Source: JBCBRD01 sp039819785 (GTDB lineage Bacteria > Pseudomonadota > Alphaproteobacteria > Rhizobiales > Hyphomicrobiaceae). Taken from it: a stretch of DNA of 64,000 bases. Both the position numbers and the translations under genes were made by a program. Below the pieces are notes generated by a model. The model made no database searches. It saw nothing but the letters and a program-made list of their open reading frames with translations, and was not told the origin of the DNA. Positions 46,420-56,327 of this stretch are shown here, piece after piece (position 1 is the stretch's first letter; every line of letters starts with the position of its first letter). The DNA is taken from contig JBCBRH010000022.1 of NCBI GenBank assembly GCA_039819785.1, positions 1 through 64,000 on the forward strand, written 5' to 3'.

Positions 46420-47667
46420 ATGAACTACCAGTCCGTATTCGAAAATGCGATCGGCGCCCTTCACCGAGAGGGGCGGTACCGTGTTTTCGCGGACCTGAAG
46501 CGTCGCTGTGGAGCCTATCCGGAGGCCCAGCATTTCGCTAACGGCTCTGACCGTCTCCCATCACCGAACGAAGTGCGCATCTGGTGCTCGAACGACTACC
46601 TTGGCATGTCGCAGCACCCAAAGGTCCTTCAGGCGATGCACGAGGCGCTTGATACCGTGGGGGCAGGCTCCGGTGGCACGCGCAACATCTCGGGCACGAC
46701 CCACTACCACGTGGAACTTGAACAAGAGTTGGCAGACCTGCACGATAAGGAAAGAGCGCTTCTCTTCACGTCCGCCTTTGTTGCCAATGATGCAACGCTG
46801 GACACCATTCAGCAGTTGATCCCGGGCCTCGTTCTTTTCTCCGATGAAAAAAACCACGCTTCGATGATTGCAGGCATCCGACACGGCGGCGGCAAGAAGC
46901 ACATCTGGCGGCACAACGACGTCGCTGATCTTGAGCAGCTTCTCGCGCAGTATCCAAAAGACACGCCAAAGCTGATCGCGTTTGAAAGCGTCTACTCGAT
47001 GGATGGGCATATCGCGCCAATCCACGCCATTTGCGATCTGGCCGAAAAGTATGGCGCCATGACCTACATCGATGAGGTCCACGCAGTCGGTCTTTATGGG
47101 CATCGCGGTGGAGGCATCTCAGAACGTGATAAGGCCGCGCATAGGATCGATGTGATCAACGGCACGCTGGCCAAGGGCTTCGGCGTGATGGGTGGCTACA
47201 TCGCTGCTTCCAAGGCGATCTGTGATGCCATCCGGTCTTATGCGTCCGGTTTCATTTTCACGACATCTCTGGCACCCGCGATCGCAGCCGGTGCCCTGGC
47301 TTCCATTCGGCATCTGAAGACCAGCAATGATGAGCGTTTGCGGCACCAGGAGCGGGCAGCCACCTGCAAGGCCAGGCTGATCGACGCCGGGCTGCCTGTG
47401 ATGGACAACCCCAGCCATATCGTGCCCGTCATGGTCGGTGATCCTGTACACTGCAAGGCAGTGACGGATGCCCTGCTTGCGCATCACGGGATTTATGTTC
47501 AGCCGATCAACTATCCGACCGTCCCTCGCGGAACAGAACGCATCCGTCTGACGCCGTCACCTGTTCACACCGACGAGCACATGGATCATCTGGTGAGCGC
47601 GCTGACATCGCTTTGGGAACGCTGCCCGGTGGCAAAGGATACTTACGTGCGCCTCGCTGCGGAGTAG
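46420..47667 (+). CDS. hemA: 5-aminolevulinate synthase
   Basis: HemA condenses glycine and succinyl-CoA to ALA with PLP, the first step of heme, cobalamin and bacteriochlorophyll synthesis in alphaproteobacteria. The 415-residue product has GSGGTRNISGTTHYH, TYIDEVHAVGLYG (catalytic Asp and His region), and the PLP lysine in GTLAKGFGVMGG, with no heme-regulatory CP motifs obvious at the N-terminus. GAGG lies about seven bases before ATG. The stop codon sits inside a 24-base tandem repeat. hemB is 6 kb upstream and a B12-fold protein follows. Confidence 0.97.
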   Translation: MNYQSVFENAIGALHREGRYRVFADLKRRCGAYPEAQHFANGSDRLPSPNEVRIWCSNDYLGMSQHPKVLQAMHEALDTVGAGSGGTRNISGTTHYHVELEQELADLHDKERALLFTSAFVANDATLDTIQQLIPGLVLFSDEKNHASMIAGIRHGGGKKHIWRHNDVADLEQLLAQYPKDTPKLIAFESVYSMDGHIAPIHAICDLAEKYGAMTYIDEVHAVGLYGHRGGGISERDKAAHRIDVINGTLAKGFGVMGGYIAASKAICDAIRSYASGFIFTTSLAPAIAAGALASIRHLKTSNDERLRHQERAATCKARLIDAGLPVMDNPSHIVPVMVGDPVHCKAVTDALLAHHGIYVQPINYPTVPRGTERIRLTPSPVHTDEHMDHLVSALTSLWERCPVAKDTYVRLAAE

Positions 47668-47732
47668 CGGAACCAAGAAGCTGCGGAGTAGTGGAACCAA
47701 GAAGCTGCGGACGGAGTAGCGGAACGCAGCAG
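47657..47732. repeat. 24-base tandem repeat spanning the hemA stop codon
   Basis: Three units: 47657-47680, 47681-47704 (one base different) and a third, 47705-47732, with a four-base insertion and two changes. The unit core is CTGCGGAGTAGCGGAACC. The hemA stop TAG is in the first unit. Because 24 is a multiple of three, each later unit would repeat the stop in frame. Confidence 0.9.
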
Positions 47733-48542
47733 CCTCGGCGTAGTGGTGCCCACCCATTTGAGACTGGTAACTTCGGTGGTTGAACCCGCTGCAGTTTTTT
47801 CCTCGTTCCAACCCGTCTCGTGGTGCATTTTTGTGCAGCGCAAGTTGCGCTCGATGTGAAATCGACGGTCGCTGCTTATTCGCCGAAGGCTCCGAACGTG
47901 ACGCGCCCGGTTTGACTTTGGGCAATACGATCACTGCCTGAGATGACCACGTCGAATGCAGCGCTTGCACCGCGACCGGCGCCTGTTCAAGGCGACTTCA
48001 GAAAGCATCCTCCAAAAAGACAAATTTGGAGGCAATTTCAGTTGTTTCACACGCTGTTCAGTTCACAGATAAGGCTGCATCGAATAGGAGGGCCGACCCC
48101 GTCCACGACCACGAAAGAGCGAGTCGCAATCCGGCCGTTTGTACCTTTCCGTCTATAGACCAAAGTGCCCTCGACAGGGTCTCCAATCGCGCTTGTGAGC
48201 CATTAACATGCGTGTAATGCTAGGTACTATAACGCGTAGAAGACAGCAGTGTCGGACATCTCAGGAATAGACGAACTGGCCCAGGCCAGCGGAAAAAAGC
48301 CAGCCTAATCAAAGAGCGGCAAAAAAGAACAACCCGAGAGCCGCAAGACGGGCTCAACAACGACGACAATGAGTTCGTTACTGCTTGTCGCGGGTCAAAA
48401 AACCTACGCTAGGGACGAGACGCGCCGTACGAACCTGACACTCGCGCAGACACTGCGCGGAATGCCGTCAAGTAACCGATGCCAAACCTGCCATCCCGGC
48501 TCACGGTCAACAAACACCGGGCATCGTTGAGGGGAAGTTCAA
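47733..48542. other. Long intergenic region without recognised genes
   Basis: About 810 bases between hemA and the cobalamin-binding-domain gene. Short frames (63-71 codons) on the plus strand lack start signals and protein-like composition. A small RNA cannot be excluded. Confidence 0.35.
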
Positions 48543-49376
48543 GTGCAAAACCCAGCGACCGATTTCGGCCAGATCCTAGATGAAGCCGCCTTGGCCCGGA
48601 CCCGCACGATCATCACGCTTCAACGAACGAAGCTGGACGAACAAGCCCTGGCACTGATGGCCGAAGAAGTTCTCGTCCGCCTCTCTGAGAGTTTTGAGAA
48701 AACACTACGCGGTCCAGCCATCCCAAACCGGGCGGAAATCGACGCCTTTTGTGATTTGCTCATCGGCGAAGATGAAGATGCAGCCCACGAAATGATCGTG
48801 TCCATCCGTGAAGACGGTGCCAGCCTCGATACCGTTTACCTTGGATATTTTTCGCAAGCTGCGCGCCGACTGGGCGAACTGTGGGAAACGGATAAGGTTG
48901 CGTTCACCGACGTGACCATCGCATCGGGCCGGATGTATGCCATCATGCGCGCCATGCGCCACATCATTGCAGCCCCACCGCCCAGCAGCGAACGGCATGC
49001 ATTTTTTGCATCTGCCCCCTGCGAGACCCACACCCTCGGCGTGACCATCGCAGCAGACCTTCTCCGTCAACGTGGATGGGAAATCGACCTGGAAACGGAT
49101 CGCTCACACGACGAACTGGTCGCCGCAGTCCGCAGAACGGACCATAACATCATTGGGCTATCCGCCAGCCACTCGGATTCGTTGGTGGCCCTGTCACGGT
49201 TGGTTGTCGCCATGCGCATCGTCAAGCCGCATGCGTTCATCATGATCAGCGGATCGATTACGGAAGCCGTCCCTGACATCAGCCAATTGATCGACGCGGA
49301 TTGTGTCGTCTCGAACGTGCCAGACGCCGTCGAACATATGGAGCGTATCTTGGCCGAACGCGAAGCAAGCGCTTAA
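48543..49376 (+). CDS. Cobalamin (B12)-binding domain protein, PpaA/AerR or corrinoid-protein type
   Basis: The 277-residue product has a helical N-terminal half resembling the cap of B12-binding domains (LGYFSQAARRLGELWETDKV, ending SGRMYAIMRAMRH) and a C-terminal Rossmann-like B12 domain. The axial histidine motif DxHxxG appears as ETHTLG (residues 161-166, His163), followed by the helix ADLLRQRGWE and GLSASHSDSL. These fit AerR/PpaA-like regulators or MtaC-like corrinoid proteins, but no DNA-binding helix is added. Start GTG has GAGGGG eight bases upstream. Whether cobalamin or heme is bound is not known. Confidence 0.75.
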   Translation: MQNPATDFGQILDEAALARTRTIITLQRTKLDEQALALMAEEVLVRLSESFEKTLRGPAIPNRAEIDAFCDLLIGEDEDAAHEMIVSIREDGASLDTVYLGYFSQAARRLGELWETDKVAFTDVTIASGRMYAIMRAMRHIIAAPPPSSERHAFFASAPCETHTLGVTIAADLLRQRGWEIDLETDRSHDELVAAVRRTDHNIIGLSASHSDSLVALSRLVVAMRIVKPHAFIMISGSITEAVPDISQLIDADCVVSNVPDAVEHMERILAEREASA

Positions 49377-49393
49377 AAGCGCACAAGCCGACG

Positions 49394-49435
49394 TTCTCAC
49401 TGACAAATCGCCACTTCTCACTGACAAACCGCCAT
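49394..49435. repeat. 21-base tandem duplication
   Basis: Two adjacent units, starting TTCTCACTGACAAA, at 49394-49414 and 49415-49435, differing at two positions. They lie 18 bases after the stop of the B12-domain gene. No gene overlaps. Confidence 0.8.
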
Positions 49436-49801
49436 AAGAACAATGTGGCGGTCGTGAACACGGCCGGTGGACGGCTGCAAGCTATGAACCATTGTGCTTT
49501 TGCACAGCATTGCCGGGGCGGCCGGGCCCACCAAAGCGACAAAGCCTCAGCCCCATGGACCCCGCTTGATCGTGAACCCCGCTGAATCAAGGGTAAACCT
49601 ACCCGTTCGGGCATTCGATCGGGCAAAAAACCCCACCCCTTACGCTGGGCAGGCGCGGCAGGCGGTCACCGTTTATTGGCAGACCATACACGACTATGGT
49701 AGCGGTATTGTTCATCGTAGCGGTCCAGGCGGGTGGTCCGATAATCAAAACCCGTCGTTTGGCATACCACAGGCTCATAACCCAAAAAGGCGAGGACGCT
49801 C
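49436..49801. other. Intergenic region before glyA
   Basis: About 365 bases. The SHMT promoter must be here. No glycine riboswitch-like sequence (paired GGAGAG bulges) was found. Confidence 0.4.
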
Positions 49802-51106
<1,305 letters not shown>

Positions 51107-51216
51107 TGGTCGAAGCAAGGTCGAACTGAGCGGGGCGCAGCATCGTGACAGCGCGAATTCGCTGGGAGAATAACACCTAGCGCCTACTCAGACGGCGATT
51201 GAACCGCTAGACTAAG

Positions 51217-51247
51217 ACGCCAGCTTTCAGGAATTGGAGGCTGGCGT
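51217..51247 (+). other. Inverted repeat between glyA and nrdR
   Basis: ACGCCAGC (51217-51224) and GCTGGCGT (51240-51247) form a perfect eight-base-pair stem with a 15-base loop that itself contains GGAGG. It is 70 bases before nrdR. There is no T-run, so a terminator is unlikely; an RNA hairpin or operator is possible. Confidence 0.5.
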
Positions 51248-51315
51248 TAATCGTTCTGGTCACACACGGCATCATCGGCACGTGTTGTAGCCAACTGGTG
51301 AGGACTTCGGCACAG

Positions 51316-51927
51316 ATGAGATGCCCGTACTGCGCAAGTGAGGCGACTCAGGTCAAGGACAGCCGCCCCGCTGAAGACAACACGGCGATCCGGCGCCGCC
51401 GGGTTTGTCCGGATTGTTCAGCGCGTTTCACCACGCACGAGCGCGTACAATTGCGCGAACTGACCGTCGTCAAGCGCTCCGGGCGGAAGGTGCCCTTCGA
51501 CCGTGACAAGCTCTTGGGCTCTGTTGTGATCGCGTTGCGCAAACGCCCCGTGGACCGCGATGACATCGAGCGCATGGTCTCCGAGATCGTCCGTGAACTT
51601 GAAACGCGTGGCGATCAAGAAATTACGTCCGAGGATATCGGTGAAGCTGTCATGGACGCCCTGCGCGGGCTGGATCCCGTTGGCTACGTTCGCTTCGCCT
51701 CCGTTTACCGGGACTTCCGAGAAGCTGCCGATTTCGAAGGCGTGCTGGGGGAAATCGCCAGGGATGCCGTCCCACCACCAGCCGAACCCTGGCTTGAGGA
51801 TGAGCGCGCGCGCCTCGCCGCTGCAAAAGCAAAGCGCGGCCAACTCGCCACGGTGGCACCAATTTCCAATCCGCGCAGCATGGCACAACCGTTATCGCAG
51901 CGCCCGGTGGCTGCCAAAAAACATTGA
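51316..51927 (+). CDS. nrdR: Transcriptional repressor NrdR
   Basis: NrdR is a zinc-ribbon and ATP-cone protein that represses ribonucleotide reductase genes when dATP is plentiful. From ATG 51316 the product is 203 residues: N-terminal zinc ribbon MRCPYC and CPDC, RRRRVC and the ATP cone (KRSGRKVPFDRDKLLGSVVIAL through YVRFASVYRDF). About 45 residues beyond the normal ~155 form a Lys/Ala-rich tail. Its predicted boxes lie before nrdJ. It is the first gene of the riboflavin-thiamine cluster, with its stop overlapping the start of ribD. Confidence 0.96.
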   Translation: MRCPYCASEATQVKDSRPAEDNTAIRRRRVCPDCSARFTTHERVQLRELTVVKRSGRKVPFDRDKLLGSVVIALRKRPVDRDDIERMVSEIVRELETRGDQEITSEDIGEAVMDALRGLDPVGYVRFASVYRDFREAADFEGVLGEIARDAVPPPAEPWLEDERARLAAAKAKRGQLATVAPISNPRSMAQPLSQRPVAAKKH

Positions 51928-53141
51928 GTTCTAATTCCACGCGCGATGATCCGAAAACCGTCGGAGCGCTTCAAGGCGCGTCGCATGCTCCGTTTGATGT
52001 CCGCATGATGCGAACGGCACTCCTCGTTGCCGCGCGCGGCCTGGGGCGAACAGCACCAAATCCGGCGGTTGGTGCCGTCATTGCCAATGAAACCACCGGC
52101 GAGATCATTTCGCGCGGCTGGACCCAACCCGGTGGGCGACCCCATGCGGAGACCCAGGCGATTGAACGAGCGGGCGCGCGCGCGCGCGGCCAAACCATTT
52201 ACGTGACATTAGAGCCCTGTTCGCATTTCGGTAAGACCGCACCCTGCGCCGACGCCATCATTGCCGCCGGACTGCGCCGGGTCGTCGTCGCCATCGAGGA
52301 CCCTGACCCGCGCGTATCGGGTCGGGGCCTCGACCGATTACGCGAAGCAGGTATTGCGGTCACCCGTTTCGTGCTCGCCGACGAAGCGCATGCCTCCCTG
52401 CGCGGGCACATCGTCCGGGTGACCGAAAGGCGTCCGTTCGTCCAAATCAAGATGGCGCTGAATGATGATGGGCAGGTCGCGCGCGGCAGCAACGGTCAAC
52501 CCGTCTGGGTGACAGGTCCGCTCGCCCGCCGCTTCGGGCACATGCTGCGTGCCAAAGCCGATGCAATTCTGATTGGGGCAGGCACGCTGCGGGATGACAA
52601 TCCATCGTTGACATGCCGTTTGCCCGGGCTGGACCATCGCACGCCACAACCCGTTGTCCTCGCGGGAAAAGGCCCCTTGCCGGCGTACGCAACCCTGTTG
52701 GCGCCTGAAAGCGCCAGTGGTGCGGATCATTCCAGCCGCCTCAATACAATTCTGGCCATCCCCGCCGATGCCCAATCCCGAAACTCAGACAGCGTTGAAG
52801 AAGACCATCCAGCCCTGGATATGGTCCCATTGAAAACAGTGGGGGGGCAGATATGGTTGCCGGCGTTGGCCGAGGCTTTGGTTGGCCGAGGTATCACCCG
52901 CCTGCTGGTCGAGGGCGGTCCGGCGATATGCCAGGCTTTCTTAAATGCGCGCATGGCCGATGAAGTCGTTGTGTTTCAAAGTCTGGGAGCAGATGGCATG
53001 GACGCGGCCAGACAACGTGTCCAAAACCAGTTGAACGCCCAGACATCAGGCATCAACTTTGTATGCTTTGGGCAACGTCGTCTGGACAAAGATGCAATGT
53101 TTGTCTTCCAGCCGGTTGCCCAGCCAGACCTTGCTCCATGA
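51924..53141 (+). CDS. ribD: Bifunctional pyrimidine deaminase/reductase RibD
   Basis: RibD makes 5-amino-6-ribitylamino-uracil-phosphate in riboflavin synthesis through an N-terminal deaminase and a C-terminal reductase. The 405-residue product has the zinc deaminase HAE (GGRPHAETQAI) and PCSHFGKTAPC near residues 70-110, and the reductase part with ARGSNGQPVWVTG, ADAILIGAGTLRDDNP and LLVEGGP. The start is uncertain: TTG 51924 overlaps the nrdR stop as TTGA, while ATG 52005 would also match most homologues. A 50-residue stretch between the two conserved reductase blocks is low-complexity (SRNSDSVEEDHPALD). Confidence 0.94.
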   Translation: MSSNSTRDDPKTVGALQGASHAPFDVRMMRTALLVAARGLGRTAPNPAVGAVIANETTGEIISRGWTQPGGRPHAETQAIERAGARARGQTIYVTLEPCSHFGKTAPCADAIIAAGLRRVVVAIEDPDPRVSGRGLDRLREAGIAVTRFVLADEAHASLRGHIVRVTERRPFVQIKMALNDDGQVARGSNGQPVWVTGPLARRFGHMLRAKADAILIGAGTLRDDNPSLTCRLPGLDHRTPQPVVLAGKGPLPAYATLLAPESASGADHSSRLNTILAIPADAQSRNSDSVEEDHPALDMVPLKTVGGQIWLPALAEALVGRGITRLLVEGGPAICQAFLNARMADEVVVFQSLGADGMDAARQRVQNQLNAQTSGINFVCFGQRRLDKDAMFVFQPVAQPDLAP

Positions 53142-53281
53142 GACGCTGGGGAACATCCACCACACCGCGGACCCATGAACACCGCGGATCGATCACCACG
53201 CTAGTTTGAGACAGACATCAGACCCGCACACGACATTCAGACACGCCTGACCACGTCAATGAGAGGACATCGAACCAACCT

Positions 53282-53875
53282 ATGTTTACCGGGATCATCA
53301 CCGACGTCGGCAAAGTCGCAGGCAGCAAAGGCGAAAGCTTTGCCATCGCCACGGCCTATAAGCCAGACACCATCGACATTGGCGCATCGATTTGCTGCGA
53401 TGGGTGCTGCCTCACCGTGACGTCGGTCAACGCAAAAGATGATGGCGCGCTGTTTACCGTGGACGTTTCAAACGAGACACGCTCGAAAACCTCACTGGCG
53501 GCCTGGACTGAGAACCGTCCCGTCAATCTCGAACGCTCACTAACGCTTGGGGCCGAAATGGGCGGTCATGTTGTCACCGGCCATGTGGACGGGACCGCCC
53601 GCGTGGTCGATATCGCTGAGGATGGTGAAAGCCGCCGCTTCACATTCGAGGTGCCCGACCATTTGGCGATTTATATTGCCCCAAAAGGATCAATTGCACT
53701 CGATGGAACGTCTTTGACCGTCAACGAAGTGCGCGGCAACACATTCGGGGTCAATCTCATCCCGCACACCTTGACGGTGACGACATGGGGCGCGACAACG
53801 CGCGACCAGTTGGTAAATCTGGAAGTAGACCTGTTCGCTAGATACGTCGCGCGACTGATGGAGTTTCGCAAGTGA
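53282..53875 (+). CDS. ribE: Riboflavin synthase alpha chain
   Basis: RibE dismutates two 6,7-dimethyl-8-ribityllumazine molecules to riboflavin. The 197-residue product has the duplicated beta-barrel: MFTGIITDVGKV at the start, the CDGCCLTVTSV block, and GHVDGTARV then SIALDGTSLTVNEV for the second barrel. Its stop overlaps the GTG of the next gene by four bases. It is 140 bases after ribD. Confidence 0.96.
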   Translation: MFTGIITDVGKVAGSKGESFAIATAYKPDTIDIGASICCDGCCLTVTSVNAKDDGALFTVDVSNETRSKTSLAAWTENRPVNLERSLTLGAEMGGHVVTGHVDGTARVVDIAEDGESRRFTFEVPDHLAIYIAPKGSIALDGTSLTVNEVRGNTFGVNLIPHTLTVTTWGATTRDQLVNLEVDLFARYVARLMEFRK

Positions 53876-55023
53876 GTGAAATCGGAGCCACGGCGGTTTA
53901 CGCGGAAGGCAAAGGATTCCTGTCGTCCACTGAGGAAATTGTCGAGGACATGCGCAATGGCCGGATGGTCGTGCTCGTGGACGCTGAAGATCGCGAGAAC
54001 GAGGGCGACCTCGTCATTCCCGCCCAGATGGCCACACCCGACGTCATCAACTTCATGGCTACCCACGGCCGCGGCCTCATCTGCATGACGTTGACGCAAG
54101 CGCGTGCCGATGAATTGCACCTGTCGCAAATGGTTCGCGCGAACGCGTCAAGAAACCGGACCGCCTTCACCCAATCCATTGAAGCGCGCGAAGGCATTTC
54201 AACCGGCATCTCTGCACATGACAGGGCGCGCACGATCGCGACCGCCATCGACCCGACCAAAAGCGCCGACGATATCGTCTCGCCAGGACACGTGTTCCCA
54301 CTGATGGCCCGCGACGGCGGCGTGCTGATGCGGGCCGGCCATACCGAAGCCTCGATCGACCTTTGCAAAATTGCCGGCCTTAATCCCGCAGCGGTCATTT
54401 GCGAGATCATGAACGATGATGGCACGATGGCGCGTGTGCCCGATCTCATTCCGTTTGCGCAACGCCACGGCCTGAAGATTGGCACCATTGCCGATCTCAT
54501 ATCCTACAGATTGCGCCATGACCGGGTTGTCGAACAGGTTGCCAGCAGCGACGTCGTCACCGCACAAGGTGGCCCCATGCGGATGCACATCTACCGCACC
54601 ACGGTCGAACCGTGCGAGGAACACGTGGCGCTGGTTTGTGGCGATATGAGCGCGCCCGAACCTATCCTTGTCAGGGTTCATGCCGTTAACCCGCTGGTCG
54701 ATCTTGCAGGCGTCGACGTTGTCGATACGGACAACATTTCAAAGTCGCTCGCACTCGTCAGAGAAGCTGGACGGGGTGTCGTCGTCCTTATTCGGGACCT
54801 GGCGCCGACATCACTGTCAGCCTGGGTCGATGCCCAAAAAGCATCTGCTGGAGAAACGGATAGCCGCCGGGAACGCCGTCAGGTTGAGATCGGTATCGGT
54901 TCGCAAATCCTGAGCGACCTGGGTGTAACGGAAATGGTATTGATGACGAACTCACCTGCACATGTGTATGTGGGCCTTGAAGCGTTTGGTCTCCGGATCG
55001 TAGGAACGCGCGAACTTAACTAG
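53872..55023 (+). CDS. ribB: 3,4-dihydroxy-2-butanone-4-phosphate synthase with degenerate GTP cyclohydrolase II-like domain
   Basis: The N-terminal ~210 residues are a DHBP synthase, which makes the four-carbon unit of riboflavin from ribulose 5-phosphate: DAEDRENEGDLVIPA, HGRGLICM, the RAGHTEASIDL motif and VICEIMNDDGTMARVP. The C-terminal half has the shape of RibA, but the zinc-binding cysteines (expected in a CLTGDVFGSLRCDC-like block) are absent: the equivalent text is VRVHAVNPLVDLAGV. GTP cyclohydrolase activity is therefore unlikely. This arrangement is frequent in alphaproteobacteria. Confidence 0.94.
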   Translation: MSEIGATAVYAEGKGFLSSTEEIVEDMRNGRMVVLVDAEDRENEGDLVIPAQMATPDVINFMATHGRGLICMTLTQARADELHLSQMVRANASRNRTAFTQSIEAREGISTGISAHDRARTIATAIDPTKSADDIVSPGHVFPLMARDGGVLMRAGHTEASIDLCKIAGLNPAAVICEIMNDDGTMARVPDLIPFAQRHGLKIGTIADLISYRLRHDRVVEQVASSDVVTAQGGPMRMHIYRTTVEPCEEHVALVCGDMSAPEPILVRVHAVNPLVDLAGVDVVDTDNISKSLALVREAGRGVVVLIRDLAPTSLSAWVDAQKASAGETDSRRERRQVEIGIGSQILSDLGVTEMVLMTNSPAHVYVGLEAFGLRIVGTRELN

Positions 55024-55033
55024 AGCAACTGAA

Positions 55034-55624
55034 ATGGTTTTAAAGATGGATACGACGGATGACACCGCAACAGGATCATCCGCTGCCGGCAGCGGTCGCG
55101 CCAGCCCGCCGCACATCCTGATCGTTGAGGCGCGCTTTTACGAAGACATCTCCGACATGCTCGTGGCAGGCGCGGTCGAAACGCTGACAGCCGCCAATGC
55201 GACCTATGAGATCGTCTCCGTGCCCGGCGCACTTGAAATCCCCCAAGCGCTTGGCCTGGCAGCTGAAGCCATGCGATTTTCACTGTTCCACGGCGAAGAC
55301 GATGCCGAAACAGATGCAGACCTCGGCCCGGCCCCAAAGCCGTTCGATGGCGCCATCATGCTGGGCTGCGTCATCCGCGGCGAGACCGCCCACTATGATG
55401 TGGTTTGCGATAACGCCAACCACTGGTCCATGGAACTGGCCATGATGGAAAACCTGCCACTCGGCAACGGACTGTTGACCGTCGATAACGCACAACAGGC
55501 CATCAAGCGCGCCGACGGCGGAAGCAGCGGCAAGGGCGGTGATGCAGCCCGCGCCTGTCTGGCGTTGATTGCTTTGCGCGACCGTTTCGCAGGCACATCG
55601 ATGGGCGCGGAGGTCCAGGCATGA
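55034..55624 (+). CDS. ribH: 6,7-dimethyl-8-ribityllumazine synthase
   Basis: RibH condenses the pyrimidine and butanone phosphate units to lumazine, the substrate of RibE. The 196-residue product has ILIVEARFYEDISDMLVAGA, VPGALEIPQAL, GAIMLGCVIRGETAHYDVVC with the active-site histidine, and LPLGNGLLTVDNAQQA. A Ser/Gly/Ala-rich N-terminal tail of about 25 residues and a ~20-residue insert after MRFSLFHGED are longer than usual. The stop overlaps nusB (ATGA). Confidence 0.95.
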   Translation: MVLKMDTTDDTATGSSAAGSGRASPPHILIVEARFYEDISDMLVAGAVETLTAANATYEIVSVPGALEIPQALGLAAEAMRFSLFHGEDDAETDADLGPAPKPFDGAIMLGCVIRGETAHYDVVCDNANHWSMELAMMENLPLGNGLLTVDNAQQAIKRADGGSSGKGGDAARACLALIALRDRFAGTSMGAEVQA

Positions 55625-56280
55625 GCGCCGATGGCCTTCCTGCCCAACCATTGCCGAAACCGCGCCGCGCGCATAAACTGAACACACGGACAGCCGCACG
55701 CATGGCCTCTGTCCAGGCGCTGTATCAAATGGACATGGCCGGCACGGATGTTGGCGATGTCGTGAAGGAATACACGACCAAAAGTATGCCGCGCACCGAA
55801 AGCGGCGAAGCAATTGCGAAATCCGACAATGTCTTTTTCACTGAACTGGTGCGCGGTGTCGTCCGCCGACAGCGCGACCTCGACCCGCCCATCGACAAAG
55901 CGTTAGCGGCGGGTTGGCGGCTTGTCCGGGTTGATTCCATTTTGCGTGCGATCCTGAGGTCCGGGACCTACGAACTGCTGGAGCGCAGCGACATTCCCGG
56001 TCGCGTCGTCATCAATGAATACATCAATGTGGCGCGCGCGTTTTTCGACGAGGACGAGCCGCGCGTGGTGAACGGCGTGCTTGACCGCTTGGCGCGCGAG
56101 CTGCGCCCAATGGAGTTTGCACCGAAAACGGCAGCGGCCACCAACGCGAATAGTGGTGCCCCAACCGTTTCCCAGCCCCTCCCCGCAAAACACTCTGAGA
56201 CACCCACTGAACCTGAAACCACCGCCGTCGAACCAAAAGCTGAGCCGCCCGCCGACGCATCTGGCAAAGCTGATGACTGA
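55621..56280 (+). CDS. nusB: Transcription antitermination factor NusB
   Basis: NusB binds NusE and boxA RNA in rRNA antitermination. The first ~165 residues are the helical NusB fold: RTAARMASVQALYQMD, the ELVRGVVRRQRDLDPP block, ILRAILRSGTYELLER and the NEYINVARAFFDEDEPRVVNGVLDRLA helix pair. About 50 residues of low-complexity Thr/Glu/Pro/Ala tail follow, which is not common. The ATG overlaps the ribH stop. Confidence 0.95.
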   Translation: MSADGLPAQPLPKPRRAHKLNTRTAARMASVQALYQMDMAGTDVGDVVKEYTTKSMPRTESGEAIAKSDNVFFTELVRGVVRRQRDLDPPIDKALAAGWRLVRVDSILRAILRSGTYELLERSDIPGRVVINEYINVARAFFDEDEPRVVNGVLDRLARELRPMEFAPKTAAATNANSGAPTVSQPLPAKHSETPTEPETTAVEPKAEPPADASGKADD

Positions 56281-56327
56281 CGGCGGCTTTGAACAGCACA
56301 TGACGGACGTGAGACGGAGCCGATAAC

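Noticed and set aside
47943..48217. Small plus-strand frames after hemA
   Set aside because: Two overlapping short frames without start signals or recognisable sequence.
49436..49801. Glycine riboswitch before glyA
   Set aside because: No paired conserved bulges were seen.
53142..53281. FMN riboswitch in the riboflavin cluster
   Set aside because: The only gap inside the cluster is 140 bases and lacks the conserved RFN segments.
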